This document shows, in pieces, positions 19,365-29,107 of a stretch of DNA of 64,000 nucleotides. The translations under genes and the position numbers were made by a program. The notes below the pieces were generated by a model. That model was not told where the DNA came from. It saw only the letters and a list, made by a program, of their open reading frames with translations, and did no database searches. Origin of the DNA: Lelliottia jeotgali (GTDB lineage Bacteria; Pseudomonadota; Gammaproteobacteria; Enterobacterales; Enterobacteriaceae). Position 1 is the first letter of the stretch, and each line of letters begins with the position of its first letter. The DNA is taken from the NCBI GenBank assembly GCA_002271215.1, contig CP018628.1:2604001-2668000 (forward strand), read 5' to 3'.

Positions 19365-21421
19365 TCCGCCGCGTGGCCTGGCAGCGTCTCTTGCGCCAGG
19401 CCAATCAGGAATGCATATTCAAGTGCCACGCCTTCATAGGATTTAAATCGCCCTGATTTCCCGCCGTGACCAGAATCCATATCGGTACAGAGCAAAAGGA
19501 GATTATCGTCGGTTTTTAGCTCTCGCAGTTTCGCCACCCATTTCGCCGGTTCCCAATACTGCACCTGAGAATCATGCAGGCCGGTGGTCACCAGCATATG
19601 CGGATAGGCCTTCGCTTCGACATTATCGTACGGGCTGTACGCTTTCATGTAGCGATAGTAGGTTTCGTCCTGAGGGTTGCCCCACTCTTCAAATTCGCCC
19701 GTCGTTAACGGAATTGACTCATCGAGCATCGTGGTCACGACGTCAACGAACGGCACCTGGGCGACGATACCTTTAAACAGCTCTGGGCGCTGGTTAATCA
19801 CCGTCCCCATCAGCATCCCACCTGCGCTGCCGCCCATGCCAAAGCACAGTTTCGGACAGCCGTAGCCCAGTGCAATCAAGCCATCGCACACGTCGAGATA
19901 GTCGTTGAAGGTGTTTTTCTTTTTCAGGAACTTGCCTTCTTCGTACCAGTGCTGACCCAATTCCCCGCCGCCGCGAACGTGTGCAATAGCGAACACAAAT
20001 CCTCGGTCGAGCAGACTGAGTCTGCTGCCACTAAAATCGGCGTCCATGCTGGCACCGTATGAACCATAGCCATACACCAGCAGCGGATTTTTGCTCTTGC
20101 GGAAATGATCTTTGTGATACACCAGCGATACCGGTACTTCCACGCCGTCTCGCGCCGTTATCCACAGATGCTCGCTGCGATAGTGGCTGGCATCAAAACC
20201 AGCCACTTCGGATTGCTTCAGCACTTTCCGCTGGCCGGTATTCATATCGAGTTCAAACAGCGTGTCGGGGGTGGTCATCGACGAATAGCCATAGCGCAGA
20301 CGCGAGGATTCCGGCTCCGGGTTATAGCCAATCCAGGTCACGTATGCCGGATCGTCAAAGGCGATCCCCACCACTTCGCGCGTTTTACGGTTGATTTGTC
20401 GGATACTGGTCAGCCCGCGCTGGCGCTCTTCCACCACCAGCCAATCGGTAAAGAGCGTGAAGCCCTCCAGCATCACCTGCTCGCGCGCCGGGATCAGCAC
20501 TTCCCATTTACGCTCATCGCGCACTTTGGTTTTATACAGGCCAAAATTTTTGCCTTCCCGATTTGAGCGCAGATAGAACGTGTGCTGGAAATGGTCAAGG
20601 CTGTACTCGTGGTCTTTGCGGCGCGGTAAAAAACAGAGAGGCTGCGCGTCGGGCAGTTCTGCATCGAGCAGCAGCACTTCGGTGGTGGTGGCGCTGGCCA
20701 GCGAGATAATGACATAGTGACGCGAGGTGGTTTTGTGCAGGCTAACGTAAAAAGTGTCGTCCTTTTCCTCGTACACCAGCTCATCGTTGCCAGAGGATGT
20801 CCCTACGGTGTGCCGCCAGACCTGATAAGGCAGCAGCGTCGAGGCGTGCTTTTTGACGTAATAGACCGTTTCGGAATCATTCGCCCAGACAAAATCGGAC
20901 GAAACGTTGTCCAGCATTTCCGGATACCAGTTTCCCGTTTCCAGGTTACGAAAACGCAGTCCGTACTGGCGGCGAGACAAGTAATCTTCCGCCAACGCCA
21001 TAATGGTGTTATCGGGTGAAATCCCCATCCCACCGAGAGTATAAAATTCGCTGTGCGCCGCGCGCTGATTGGCATCGAGCAGCGTTTCCCACTCGTCCCA
21101 TTCCGCACAAAGCACTGACTGGCGCTGGTAAATGGCGTATTCGCTGCCCGGCTCGTAAAGATGGCGATAGCGGTAGCCGTTTTTGGTCCAGGGCGCGGAG
21201 ATATCGCGCTGCGGCACACGCGCGACCATTTCTGTCAGCAGGCTGTCCTGAAGCGCCTGCTGCGAAGACATCACCTTTCGGCCGTAATCATTTTCCTGGT
21301 GAAGGTAATCAAGTACTTCCGGCTGCGCGCGATCGTCATCGCGCAGCCAATAGTAATTATCAATGCGCGTATCACCGTGGGTGGTGAGCGCTTTGGGAAT
21401 GCGTCGGGCTTTTGGCAACAT
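19361..21421 (-). CDS. ptrB: PtrB, oligopeptidase B
   Basis: From the ATG at 21419-21421 the protein is 686 residues, matching E. coli. An open stretch 16 codons longer gives no conserved residues. An N-terminal beta-propeller (about 70-400) precedes the S9 alpha/beta-hydrolase domain. The catalytic Ser is in MGGSAGGML, the Asp in [10 protein letters not shown] and the His in DSGHGGKSG. This cytoplasmic serine peptidase cuts short peptides after Lys or Arg. Confidence 0.96.
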   Translation of the reverse strand: MLPKARRIPKALTTHGDTRIDNYYWLRDDDRAQPEVLDYLHQENDYGRKVMSSQQALQDSLLTEMVARVPQRDISAPWTKNGYRYRHLYEPGSEYAIYQRQSVLCAEWDEWETLLDANQRAAHSEFYTLGGMGISPDNTIMALAEDYLSRRQYGLRFRNLETGNWYPEMLDNVSSDFVWANDSETVYYVKKHASTLLPYQVWRHTVGTSSGNDELVYEEKDDTFYVSLHKTTSRHYVIISLASATTTEVLLLDAELPDAQPLCFLPRRKDHEYSLDHFQHTFYLRSNREGKNFGLYKTKVRDERKWEVLIPAREQVMLEGFTLFTDWLVVEERQRGLTSIRQINRKTREVVGIAFDDPAYVTWIGYNPEPESSRLRYGYSSMTTPDTLFELDMNTGQRKVLKQSEVAGFDASHYRSEHLWITARDGVEVPVSLVYHKDHFRKSKNPLLVYGYGSYGASMDADFSGSRLSLLDRGFVFAIAHVRGGGELGQHWYEEGKFLKKKNTFNDYLDVCDGLIALGYGCPKLCFGMGGSAGGMLMGTVINQRPELFKGIVAQVPFVDVVTTMLDESIPLTTGEFEEWGNPQDETYYRYMKAYSPYDNVEAKAYPHMLVTTGLHDSQVQYWEPAKWVAKLRELKTDDNLLLLCTDMDSGHGGKSGRFKSYEGVALEYAFLIGLAQETLPGHAAD

Positions 21422-21507
21422 ATCAGTTTTCTTTTTGGTTTTACACCCTATAAGGGTGGCAAAACGCACGCACGATGCAAGCGAAACGTGACAGCTGCCG
21501 GGTAAAA

Positions 21508-22158
21508 TTAACCCTGTAATGCCTGTTTTTGCTGTTGAATATCCTGTTCAATCCCTTCGCGCACATCCTGCGGGATTTTTAGTGCATCACCGAGCGCATT
21601 CAGATAGCTGCGCTCCATAAAGTGATCGATATCGATAGCTGCTGCACTCAGGAAATAAAGCTCAAGCGCCTCTTCCTCGTTTTTCACACTTTGCGCCAGA
21701 CGGTTTGGGTCCAGCGGTTGTTCAATCGCCTGCGCCACCAGCGCCCGGCCCTGCTGTTCAACACCCGCTTCGCGCATTTGCTGTTCGATAGCGGCGCGTT
21801 CTTTGTCATCAATATGCCCGTCGCTTTTGGCGGCAAACACCAGCGCCAGAATCAGTCGTTCGGTGCGCAAATCCATCGGCGTAACCTGCTGACCAAACTG
21901 CGGCTCATCCTGATGGGCGGTGCGCACTTTATCTTTGTATTTGTTCCATAACACCGTTCCGGCAATGGCACCGCCACCCGCCAGCAACGCGCCGGTGCCG
22001 TATTTCGCCAGCAATTTACGCGAGGATTTATTGGCTACCAGCAGGCCTGCCAGCCCGCCGAGCGCTCCAGGCACCAGCAGCTTACTCAGCCCCTCTCCGC
22101 CCGTTGACGACGCCTTTTGCCCTAACATGGACTGCAATTGATTCAACCAGCCTGACAT
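21508..22158 (-). CDS. yebE: YebE, inner-membrane protein with TerB-like (DUF533) domain
   Basis: The ATG at 22156-22158 gives 216 residues and has GGGG 6-9 bases upstream. A GTG four codons earlier overlaps that site and is less likely. A short N-terminal region (NWLNQLQ-like: [11 protein letters not shown]) is followed by hydrophobic segments (about 29-45 and 58-78), which are Gly/Ala-rich. The C-terminal DUF533 part (about 100-215) is related to TerB ([20 protein letters not shown]...). E. coli yebE is a Cpx-regulated envelope-stress gene; its role is unknown. Confidence 0.9.
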   Translation of the reverse strand: MSGWLNQLQSMLGQKASSTGGEGLSKLLVPGALGGLAGLLVANKSSRKLLAKYGTGALLAGGGAIAGTVLWNKYKDKVRTAHQDEPQFGQQVTPMDLRTERLILALVFAAKSDGHIDDKERAAIEQQMREAGVEQQGRALVAQAIEQPLDPNRLAQSVKNEEEALELYFLSAAAIDIDHFMERSYLNALGDALKIPQDVREGIEQDIQQQKQALQG

Positions 22159-22286
22159 GATTTTCCCCACTTAACGGTTCGCAATGGTTACAGCCTATGC
22201 GAGGTGATGTCAGGAAATGTCTGTCGGCACTAAAGAAGCGCAAATTTCCCGGGCACATCATCACGCTAGCTTCTGAGGGAAGACAG

Positions 22287-22309
22287 ACGCAAACGTTTTC
22301 GTTTATACT
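22287..22309 (+). promoter_or_regulatory. PurR operator and -10 element of purT
   Basis: ACGCAAACGTTTTCGT at 22287-22302 is a textbook PurR box, and TATACT at 22304-22309 follows one base later. Bound PurR would cover the region just upstream of the -10, which matches the known repression of purT by hypoxanthine- or guanine-loaded PurR. Confidence 0.92.
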
Positions 22310-22335
22310 GCGCGCAACTTTTTCAGGGGGAATTT

Positions 22336-23514
22336 ATGACTCTTTTAGGAACTGCACTGCGTCCAGCCGCGACGCGCGTCATGCTGTTGGGTTCAGGCGA
22401 ACTGGGAAAAGAAGTGGCTATTGAGTGCCAGCGCCTGGGCGTAGAAGTGATCGCCGTCGATCGGTATGCTGATGCGCCCGCCATGCACGTGGCACACCGC
22501 TCATACGTGATCAATATGCTCGACGGTGATGCCCTTCACGCACTGATTGAGCAGGAAAAACCTGATTATGTGGTCCCGGAAATCGAAGCTATCGCCACCG
22601 ATACACTGATTGCCCTGGAGCACGAAGGACAGCGCGTAGTCCCTTGCGCCCGAGCGGCAAAACTGACCATGAACCGGGAAGGCATTCGCCGTCTTGCCGC
22701 AGAAGAGTTAGCGATTCCCACATCACGCTACCGCTTTGCCGATGGAAAAGACGATTTCCTGCAGGCCGTGGAACAGATTGGTTACCCGTGCATCATTAAG
22801 CCGGTGATGAGCTCCTCCGGCAAAGGCCAGAGCTTTATCCGTGACGCATCCGCACTTGATAAGGCGTGGGATTACGCCCAACAAGGCGGCCGCGCGGGTG
22901 CCGGGCGCATCATCGTTGAAGGCGTAGTGAAGTTTGATTTCGAAATCACCCTGCTGACGGTCAGCGCGGTGGACGGCGTGCATTTCTGCGACCCGATTGG
23001 TCATCGTCAGGAAGATGGCGATTATCGTGAGTCCTGGCAGCCGCAGCAGATGAGTCAACTGGCGCTGGAGCGCGCGCAGGAGATGGCCCGTAAAGTGGTG
23101 CTGGCGCTGGGCGGTTACGGTCTGTTTGGCGTTGAGCTGTTCGTCTGCGGTGATGAGGTGATTTTCAGTGAAGTCTCGCCACGTCCGCACGACACCGGGA
23201 TGGTGACGCTGATTTCACAGGATCTTTCGGAATTCGCCCTGCACGTGCGCGCATTCCTCGGCTTGCCGGTCGGCGGGATTCGTCAGTATGGCCCGGCTGC
23301 TTCCGCCGTGATCCTGCCGCAGCTAACCAGTCAAAATGTGACCTTCGGAAACGTTGAAGCCGCTGTCGGCGCGGGTCTGCAGCTGCGTCTGTTTGGTAAA
23401 CCGGAAATTGATGGAAGCCGTCGTCTGGGCGTGGCGTTAGCCACAGGTGAAAGCGTGGAAAGTGCGGTTGAGCGCGCGAAAAATGCAGCGCAGGCCGTCA
23501 GTGTGAAGGGATAA
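22336..23514 (+). CDS. purT: PurT, formate-dependent GAR transformylase
   Basis: The 392-residue ATP-grasp enzyme is the same length as in E. coli. It has an N-terminal nucleotide-fold domain ([21 protein letters not shown]), the ATP-grasp core with the flexible loop [12 protein letters not shown], and metal-binding acidic residues in [24 protein letters not shown]. It makes formyl-GAR from GAR, formate and ATP, the folate-independent alternative to PurN in purine synthesis. AGGGGGA precedes the ATG, and a PurR operator controls the promoter. Confidence 0.97.
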   Translation: MTLLGTALRPAATRVMLLGSGELGKEVAIECQRLGVEVIAVDRYADAPAMHVAHRSYVINMLDGDALHALIEQEKPDYVVPEIEAIATDTLIALEHEGQRVVPCARAAKLTMNREGIRRLAAEELAIPTSRYRFADGKDDFLQAVEQIGYPCIIKPVMSSSGKGQSFIRDASALDKAWDYAQQGGRAGAGRIIVEGVVKFDFEITLLTVSAVDGVHFCDPIGHRQEDGDYRESWQPQQMSQLALERAQEMARKVVLALGGYGLFGVELFVCGDEVIFSEVSPRPHDTGMVTLISQDLSEFALHVRAFLGLPVGGIRQYGPAASAVILPQLTSQNVTFGNVEAAVGAGLQLRLFGKPEIDGSRRLGVALATGESVESAVERAKNAAQAVSVKG

Positions 23515-23556
23515 AAAAAGCCGGGTGGCGCTGACGCTTACCCGGCCTACTTTTCA
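23512..23556. terminator. REP-like hairpin and terminator after purT
   Basis: An A-run and GCCGGGT pair across a short loop with ACCCGGC, followed by CTACTTTTC. The internal GGCGCTGACGCTTA is typical of enterobacterial REP elements, so the site doubles as repeat and terminator for the convergent purT and eda genes. Confidence 0.75.
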
Positions 23557-23573
23557 GAGTTTAACGACGGATA

Positions 23574-24212
23574 TTACTTCGCGCCTTCAACCGCTTCACG
23601 CGCCAGCTTAGTAATTCGATCCCAGTCGCCCGCTTCCAGCGCATCCGCCGGAACCAGCCAGGAGCCACCGATACACAGAACGCTTTTCAGCGCCAGGTAG
23701 TCACGGTAGTTCGCTGGAGAGATGCCACCCGTTGGGCAGAAACGCACCTGAGAGAACGGACCCGCGATCGCCTGCAACGCTTTGGTGCCGCCGTTAGCTT
23801 CAGCCGGGAAGAATTTGAACTCTTTCAGGCCGTAATCCATACCCAGCATCAGCTCGGACACGGTGCTGATCCCAGGGATCAACGGAATAGTGCCTTCTGT
23901 TGCGGCTTTCAGCAGCGGCTCGGTCAGGCCTGGACTGATGGCGAACTGTGCGCCCGCTTCAGTCACTTCCGCCAGTTGCTGTGGATTCAGAACCGTACCG
24001 GCACCGATAATCGCATCCGGCACTTCTTTCGCGATAGCGCGAATCGCGTCCATCGCGCAAGCGGTACGCAGTGTGACTTCCAGAACACGAACACCACCTG
24101 CAACCAGCGCTTTCGCCATTGGGACGGCATGCTCCAGTTTGTTCACCACGATAACCGGCACTACCGGGCCAGTTGTCAGGATTGCTTCTGCACTTGTTTT
24201 CCAGTTTTTCAT
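23574..24212 (-). CDS. eda: Eda, KDPG/KHG aldolase
   Basis: The 212-residue aldolase has Glu45 (RVLEVTLR) and the Schiff-base Lys133 (KEFKFFPAE) in the same positions as E. coli Eda. It splits 2-keto-3-deoxy-6-phosphogluconate into pyruvate and glyceraldehyde 3-phosphate. It is the last step both of the Entner-Doudoroff path and of the pectin/glucuronate route fed by KdgR-controlled genes. It lies 39 bp after edd and is probably read from the edd promoter and from its own. Confidence 0.97.
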   Translation of the reverse strand: MKNWKTSAEAILTTGPVVPVIVVNKLEHAVPMAKALVAGGVRVLEVTLRTACAMDAIRAIAKEVPDAIIGAGTVLNPQQLAEVTEAGAQFAISPGLTEPLLKAATEGTIPLIPGISTVSELMLGMDYGLKEFKFFPAEANGGTKALQAIAGPFSQVRFCPTGGISPANYRDYLALKSVLCIGGSWLVPADALEAGDWDRITKLAREAVEGAK

Positions 24213-24251
24213 CAGTGTTTTTCTCTCGCCAGATCGTTAATTCTTGTCGTC

Positions 24252-26063
24252 TTAAAACGTAATACAGGTTGCGCCCTGCTCAGCACCGGAGAGTTTCTCG
24301 CGCAGTGCACTGAACATTTCGCGTCCTGTTCCCACACGCGACGCGCTCAGGTCAGGAATATGCGGCTTACGGGCTGCCAGTTCGGCTTCATCCACCAGCA
24401 GGGTCAGTTCGCCTGTCTGGCCATTGACGCGGATAATATCGCCATCGCGGACTTTCGCCAGTAACCCACCGTCGTAAGCTTCGGGAGTGACGTGGATCGC
24501 TGATGGCACTTTACCTGATGCGCCAGAGAGTCGTCCATCGGTAACCAACGCAATTTTGAAACAGCGGTCCAATAATACACCAAGTGGTGGCATAAGTTTA
24601 TGTAATTCTGGCATGCCGTTGGCTTTTGGTCCCTGATGGCGAACGACCACCACGCAGTCTTTGTTCAGCAGACCGGCTTCGAAGGCCGGCAGCACGTCGT
24701 GCTGGCTTTCGAAAATCACCGCAGGAGCTTCGACAATCTGGTTTTCAACCGGCACTGCGGAGGTTTTCATCACCGCGCGACCGAGGTTTCCGCTCAGCAC
24801 TTTGGTGCCGCCGTGATGGGAGAATGGCTTCGCGAAAGTGGCGATAACCTGCTCATCGAGAGAATCCTGCGCGCCTTCGCGCCAGTCGAGCTGGCCGTCG
24901 TTCAGCCACGGCTCCAGGGTGTAACGTTGCAGGCCAAAACCGGCCACCGTATTGACGTCTTCATGCAGCAGCCCGCCTTTCAGCAGCTCGCGGATCAGCA
25001 CCGGTACGCCGCCCGCCGCCTGGAAGTGGTTGATATCTGCCGGGCCGTTCGGGTAGAGACGCGCCATCAGCGGCACGATTTCTGACAGATCGGAGAAATC
25101 ATCCCAGTTGATCTGTATACCCGCCGCACGCGCCATCGCCACCATATGCATGGTGTGGTTGGTGGAACCGCCGGTCGCCAGCAACGCGACGATCCCGTTG
25201 ACGATCACTTTTTCGTCGACCATTTTACCCAGCGGCATCCACTCGTTGCCATTGCCGGTCAGACGCGTCACCTGGCGGGCGGCGGCTTCGGTCAGCGCCT
25301 GACGCAGCGGGGCATCCGGCTGAACGAACGACGAGCCAGGAAGCTGCATCCCCATGAACTCCACCACCATTTGGTTGGTGTTGGCAGTGCCGTAAAACGT
25401 ACAGGTACCCGCGGCGTGATATGACGCGGCTTCGGCTTCCAGCAGTGCGCTGCGATCCACTTTGCCTTCGGCGTACAGCTGACGGATGCGGACTTTTTCT
25501 TTATTCGGTAAACCGCTCGCCATCGGGCCAGACGGGACAAAAATGGCGGGTAAATGGCCGAATGACAACGCCGCCATCGCCAGACCTGGGACAATCTTGT
25601 CGCACACACCGAGGTACAGCGCACCGTCAAACATATTGTGGGACAGCCCCACCGCCGCGGACATCGCGATAATTTCACGGCTCAACAGGGACAGTTCCAT
25701 TCCGTCCTGGCCCTGGGTCACACCGTCACACATGGCGGGCACACCGCCCGCAACTTGGCCGACCGCATTGGCGCTGTGCAGCGCTTTGCGGATAATTTCC
25801 GGGTAATGTTCATACGGCTGATGGGCGGAGAGCATATCGTTGTAGGAGGTGATGATCGCAATATTGTTACGCAGCATGCTTTTCAGCGAGGCTTTATCGT
25901 CCGGCTGGCAGGCGGCGAAACCGTGGGCCAGGTTACCGCAAGCGAGTTGCGAACGATGTACCGTATCGGTCTTCGCCTGCTGGATGCGGGCGAGGTAGGC
26001 AGAACGCGTCTCTTTTGAGCGCTCAGTAATGCGTTGTGTTACGCGTAACAATACAGGATTCAT
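24252..26063 (-). CDS. edd: Edd, 6-phosphogluconate dehydratase
   Basis: The 603-residue protein belongs to the IlvD/Edd family of [4Fe-4S] dehydratases. Conserved stretches include [40 protein letters not shown], the cluster cysteines (in AMCDGV, VCDKI and [14 protein letters not shown]) and [19 protein letters not shown]. It turns 6-phosphogluconate into KDPG, the first committed step of the Entner-Doudoroff pathway. The length equals that of E. coli. Regulation by GntR is supported by the operator at 26257-26272. Confidence 0.97.
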   Translation of the reverse strand: MNPVLLRVTQRITERSKETRSAYLARIQQAKTDTVHRSQLACGNLAHGFAACQPDDKASLKSMLRNNIAIITSYNDMLSAHQPYEHYPEIIRKALHSANAVGQVAGGVPAMCDGVTQGQDGMELSLLSREIIAMSAAVGLSHNMFDGALYLGVCDKIVPGLAMAALSFGHLPAIFVPSGPMASGLPNKEKVRIRQLYAEGKVDRSALLEAEAASYHAAGTCTFYGTANTNQMVVEFMGMQLPGSSFVQPDAPLRQALTEAAARQVTRLTGNGNEWMPLGKMVDEKVIVNGIVALLATGGSTNHTMHMVAMARAAGIQINWDDFSDLSEIVPLMARLYPNGPADINHFQAAGGVPVLIRELLKGGLLHEDVNTVAGFGLQRYTLEPWLNDGQLDWREGAQDSLDEQVIATFAKPFSHHGGTKVLSGNLGRAVMKTSAVPVENQIVEAPAVIFESQHDVLPAFEAGLLNKDCVVVVRHQGPKANGMPELHKLMPPLGVLLDRCFKIALVTDGRLSGASGKVPSAIHVTPEAYDGGLLAKVRDGDIIRVNGQTGELTLLVDEAELAARKPHIPDLSASRVGTGREMFSALREKLSGAEQGATCITF

Positions 26064-26186
26064 AGAAGCTCCTCTAATTTATCTGTCCTGGCTCGGGAGT
26101 TAACAAGGTGAATCGCTTGTATTAACAAGGCTGAAACGCTTGCAGTCCGTAGCTCGGGGGCAAAATCGCTGCAGCCAGTGTAATAA

Positions 26187-26222
26187 AAAAAGCTCCACGG
26201 GTGAATCCACGTGGAGCTTAAA
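26187..26222 (-). terminator. Terminator of zwf
   Basis: On the minus strand, AGCTCCACG pairs with CGTGGAGCT and a seven-base T-run follows. It lies downstream of zwf and upstream of edd, so most edd expression must come from a promoter beyond it. Confidence 0.88.
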
Positions 26223-26256
26223 TGCTTAAAAATTGTGCCACAATCTGTGTTAGATC

Positions 26257-26272
26257 ATGTTACCGGTAAAAT
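26257..26272 (-). promoter_or_regulatory. GntR operator in the zwf-edd interval
   Basis: ATGTTACCGGTAAAAT matches the GntR operator consensus ATGTTACCSGTAWCAT at 15 of 16 positions. It lies about 195 bp before the edd start. In E. coli GntR represses edd until gluconate is present. Oddly, it lies on the zwf side of the zwf terminator hairpin, so it would act from upstream or through a second, weaker site nearer the promoter. Confidence 0.7.
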
Positions 26273-26296
26273 AACCCGTTCGGATTAGCTTCCGGC

Positions 26297-27772
26297 TTAC
26301 TCGAACTCGTTCCAGGAACGGCCATCGCGGGTGATCATCGCCACTGAAGCGACCGGTCCCCAGGTACCTGCCTGATACGGTTTAGGCGCATCCTGATCGG
26401 CGGCCCAGGCTTCAGTAATGGAGTCGACCCATTTCCATGCTTCTTCCACTTCATCACGACGTACGAACAGCGCCTGAATACCACGCATGGTTTCGAGCAG
26501 CAGACGCTCGTAAGCATCGGCCAGGTGCGTTTCGTTAAAGGTTTCGGAGTAGCTCAGGTCCAGCTTGGTGGTCTGCAGGTTGTGCTTATGATCCAGACCC
26601 GGCACTTTGTTCAGCACCTGAATATCCACACCTTCATCAGGCTGCAAACGGATAGTCAGCTTGTTCTGCGGCAGTTCCTGCCAGGACTCTTTGAACAGGT
26701 TCAGCTCTGGGTTTTTGAAATAAACCACCACTTCAGAACATTTGGTCGGCAGACGTTTACCGGTGCGCAGGTAGAACGGAACACCCGCCCAGCGCCAGTT
26801 ATCGATATCAACGCGGATCGCCACAAACGTTTCGGTGTTGCTGGTCTTGTTCGCACCCTCTTCTTCCAGGTAGCCAGGGACTTTTTTGCCCTGCGCGAAA
26901 CCAGCGGTGTACTGACCGCGAACGGTTTTCTCACGTACATTCGAGCGATCGATACGACGCAAAGATTTCAGCACTTTCACTTTTTCGTCGCGAATGTTGT
27001 CCGCTGACAGGTCAGACGGCGGAGACATGGCGATCATGCACAGGATTTGCAGCAGGTGGTTCTGAATCATGTCGCGCATCTGGCCGGCCTGGTCAAAGTA
27101 ACCCCAACGCCCTTCGATGCCCACTTCTTCAGCCACGGTAATTTCGACGTGATCGATAGTGCGGTTGTCCCAGTTGTTGGCAAACAGGGAGTTCGCGAAA
27201 CGCAGGGCCAGCAGGTTCAGAACCGTCTCTTTACCCAGATAGTGGTCGATACGGTAAACCTGGCACTCTTCAAAGTACTCGCCCACCTGGTCATTGATTT
27301 CGCGGGAAGTGGCAAGCGAGGTGCCCAGCGGTTTTTCCATGACGACACGCGCAGGCTTGGCGTTGAGCTTCGCTTCGCCCAGGCCTTTGCAGATCGCGCC
27401 AAAGGTGCTTGGCGGCATGGCGAAATAGTTGATCGTGACGCGGTTTTCCTGGTCCAGCATTTTGCCCAGACGGCCAAACGCCTTGGTGTCATTGACGTCG
27501 AGGTTGCAGAAATCAAGACGTCCACTCAGCGCATCCCACAAACTTTCATCGATCTTTTCTTTCATGAACGTTTCGAGCGCTTCACGCACCACTTTGATGT
27601 AGGCGTCTTTATCCCAGTCAGCGCGGCCCACGCCCAGGATACGAGTATCCGGGTGGATCTGACCTGCTTTTTCCAGTTGATACAGGGAAGGCAGCAATTT
27701 CCGGCGTGCAAGATCGCCTTTCGCGCCGAAAATGACCAGGTCACATGCCTGGGCTGTTTGCGTTACCGCCAT
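26297..27772 (-). CDS. zwf: Zwf, glucose-6-phosphate 1-dehydrogenase
   Basis: The 491-residue enzyme matches the E. coli length. It has the N-terminal NADP fold ([19 protein letters not shown]), the substrate motif RIDHYLGKE, and the YLRTGKRLP stretch. It oxidises glucose 6-phosphate to 6-phosphogluconolactone, feeding both the pentose-phosphate path and, via Edd and Eda, pyruvate. The upstream region carries a HexR operator and a soxbox, in keeping with control by carbon flux and by redox stress. Confidence 0.97.
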   Translation of the reverse strand: MAVTQTAQACDLVIFGAKGDLARRKLLPSLYQLEKAGQIHPDTRILGVGRADWDKDAYIKVVREALETFMKEKIDESLWDALSGRLDFCNLDVNDTKAFGRLGKMLDQENRVTINYFAMPPSTFGAICKGLGEAKLNAKPARVVMEKPLGTSLATSREINDQVGEYFEECQVYRIDHYLGKETVLNLLALRFANSLFANNWDNRTIDHVEITVAEEVGIEGRWGYFDQAGQMRDMIQNHLLQILCMIAMSPPSDLSADNIRDEKVKVLKSLRRIDRSNVREKTVRGQYTAGFAQGKKVPGYLEEEGANKTSNTETFVAIRVDIDNWRWAGVPFYLRTGKRLPTKCSEVVVYFKNPELNLFKESWQELPQNKLTIRLQPDEGVDIQVLNKVPGLDHKHNLQTTKLDLSYSETFNETHLADAYERLLLETMRGIQALFVRRDEVEEAWKWVDSITEAWAADQDAPKPYQAGTWGPVASVAMITRDGRSWNEFE

Positions 27773-27819
27773 GTCATTCTCCTCAGTTGGATATCCTGGT
27801 GCTTTTGCCAGAATATCGT

Positions 27820-27834
27820 TGTAATTTTATTACA
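27820..27834. promoter_or_regulatory. HexR operator in the zwf promoter
   Basis: TGTAATTTTATTACA is a perfect match to the HexR palindrome TGTAATwwwATTACA. It lies about 50 bp upstream of the zwf start codon, so HexR would block zwf transcription until KDPG releases it. The regulator gene is next door. Confidence 0.85.
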
Positions 27835-27874
27835 ATGCACTGTACTGCTTTTACGTCATTCCCGAAACCATTAG

Positions 27875-27894
27875 CGCTTAACGTCGCGTGCGAT
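27875..27894 (-). promoter_or_regulatory. SoxS/MarA/Rob binding site (soxbox) of zwf
   Basis: On the minus strand ATCGCACGCGACGTTAAGCG follows the soxbox pattern AYnGCAC...RYYAAAY with two mismatches. It resembles the E. coli zwf soxbox, which I recall as ATCGCAC...ATAAGCG. It is about 105 bp upstream of the zwf start. Confidence 0.65.
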
Positions 27895-28080
27895 AACGCG
27901 ATTTTTCTCTGTTTACGCGCTTCAGTGACGGCAATCACTGCGAATCTGTTGATTCCTGGTTGCGAGCGGGTCGTTGAGAAAACCCGACCGCGATCAAGTA
28001 ATGAAAAAAAACAACATTATTTCATGTTCTTCATTACCCTTCTGCAAGGCCACAGGGGTATATTCTTCCTAATTCGAATC

Positions 28081-28106
28081 ACGATTTCATCAATTAATGA
28101 AATCGT
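28081..28106. repeat. 26-bp palindrome in the hexR leader
   Basis: Arms ACGATTTCAT and ATGAAATCGT (10 bp, perfect) flank CAATTA. The right end is 25 bp before the hexR start codon. It does not fit the HexR consensus. It could be a regulator site or an mRNA hairpin near the ribosome-binding region. Confidence 0.7.
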
Positions 28107-28131
28107 TTCCACCCATGAGCGTCTTGTCAAA

Positions 28132-29001
28132 ATGAACATGCTGGAAAAAATCCAGTTTCAACTGGAACACCTTAGCAAATCCGAGCGTAAAGTGGCTGAA
28201 GTTATTCTCGCCTCTCCAACGCAGGCCATTCATTCCAGCATCGCCGCTCTGGCGCAGGAGTCGGGTGTCAGCGAGCCCACCGTCAACCGTTTTTGTCGTA
28301 GCCTTGAGACGCGCGGGTTTCCCGATTTTAAACTGCATCTGGCTCAAAGTCTGGCAAACGGCACGCCCTATGTAAATCGTAATGTCGATGAAGATGACAG
28401 CGTAGAGGCTTATACCGGTAAAATATTTGAATCCGCGATGGCGACGCTCGACCACGTGCGTCAGTCGCTGGATAAAGCTTCGCTTAATCGCGCCGTTGAT
28501 TTACTGACTCAGGCGAAGAAAATCGCCTTCTTCGGACTGGGTTCTTCAGCCGCTGTTGCGCACGACGCCATGAACAAATTTTTCCGCTTTAATGTCCCGG
28601 TTATTTACTCCGATGACATTGTGCTGCAACGCATGAGCTGTATGAATTGTAACGAAGATGACGTGGTGGTGCTGATCTCCCACACCGGGCGCACCAAAAG
28701 TCTGGTGGAACTGGCGCAGCTGGCGCGTGAAAACGATGCCATGGTGATTGCGCTCACCACCGCAGGCACCCCCCTGGCGCGAGAAGCGACGTTAGCCATC
28801 ACCCTGGACGTGCCGGAAGATACGGATATGTACATGCCGATGGTCTCCCGACTTGCGCAATTAACCGTCATCGACGTGCTGGCTACCGGTTTTACACTGC
28901 GCCGTGGCGCGAAATTCAGAGATAACTTGAAGCGGGTCAAAGAAGCGCTCAAGGAATCGCGTTTTGATAAAGAATTGCTCATTAAGGGCGATGTACCCTA
29001 A
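28132..29001 (+). CDS. hexR: HexR, RpiR-family regulator of central carbon genes
   Basis: From ATG 28132 the protein has 289 residues, as in E. coli. The N-terminal RpiR helix-turn-helix (about 1-77, ALAQESGVSEPTVNRFCRSL) is followed by a SIS sugar-phosphate domain (about 125-255, FFGLGSSAAVAHDAMNKFFR and VLISHTGRTKSLVELA). HexR senses KDPG and represses zwf and edd-eda. The ribosome-binding site is weak. A second ATG two codons on (28138) is possible. Confidence 0.95.
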   Translation: MNMLEKIQFQLEHLSKSERKVAEVILASPTQAIHSSIAALAQESGVSEPTVNRFCRSLETRGFPDFKLHLAQSLANGTPYVNRNVDEDDSVEAYTGKIFESAMATLDHVRQSLDKASLNRAVDLLTQAKKIAFFGLGSSAAVAHDAMNKFFRFNVPVIYSDDIVLQRMSCMNCNEDDVVVLISHTGRTKSLVELAQLARENDAMVIALTTAGTPLAREATLAITLDVPEDTDMYMPMVSRLAQLTVIDVLATGFTLRRGAKFRDNLKRVKEALKESRFDKELLIKGDVP

Positions 29002-29107
29002 ATGTTTTTATAAGGTTGTTACTTTTTTCGGTATTCGGTAAGTTTCTACACAGCACCGAATCTATGTTCACGCAACACCAAAGTTGTTTCAGTCAACGGA
29101 GTATTAC

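Larger units (their letters stand above)
27773..28131. promoter_or_regulatory. Divergent control region between zwf and hexR
   Basis: This 359-bp interval has no gene. It holds a HexR palindrome at 27820-27834, a soxbox at 27875-27894, a GGTATATTC-type -10 candidate for hexR near 28055-28063, and a 26-bp palindrome at 28081-28106 in the hexR leader. An open frame that runs from 27745 into hexR crosses these sites and is not coding. Confidence 0.7.

Noticed and set aside
26170..26190. HexR-like half site TGTAATAAA in the zwf-edd gap
   Set aside because: Only the left half fits the consensus; the rest is the T-run of the zwf terminator.
27745..28131. An N-terminal extension of hexR by 129 codons
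   Set aside because: It would run through the zwf start, HexR and Sox sites and a palindrome. HexR proteins begin with MNMLEKIQ, which is at 28132.
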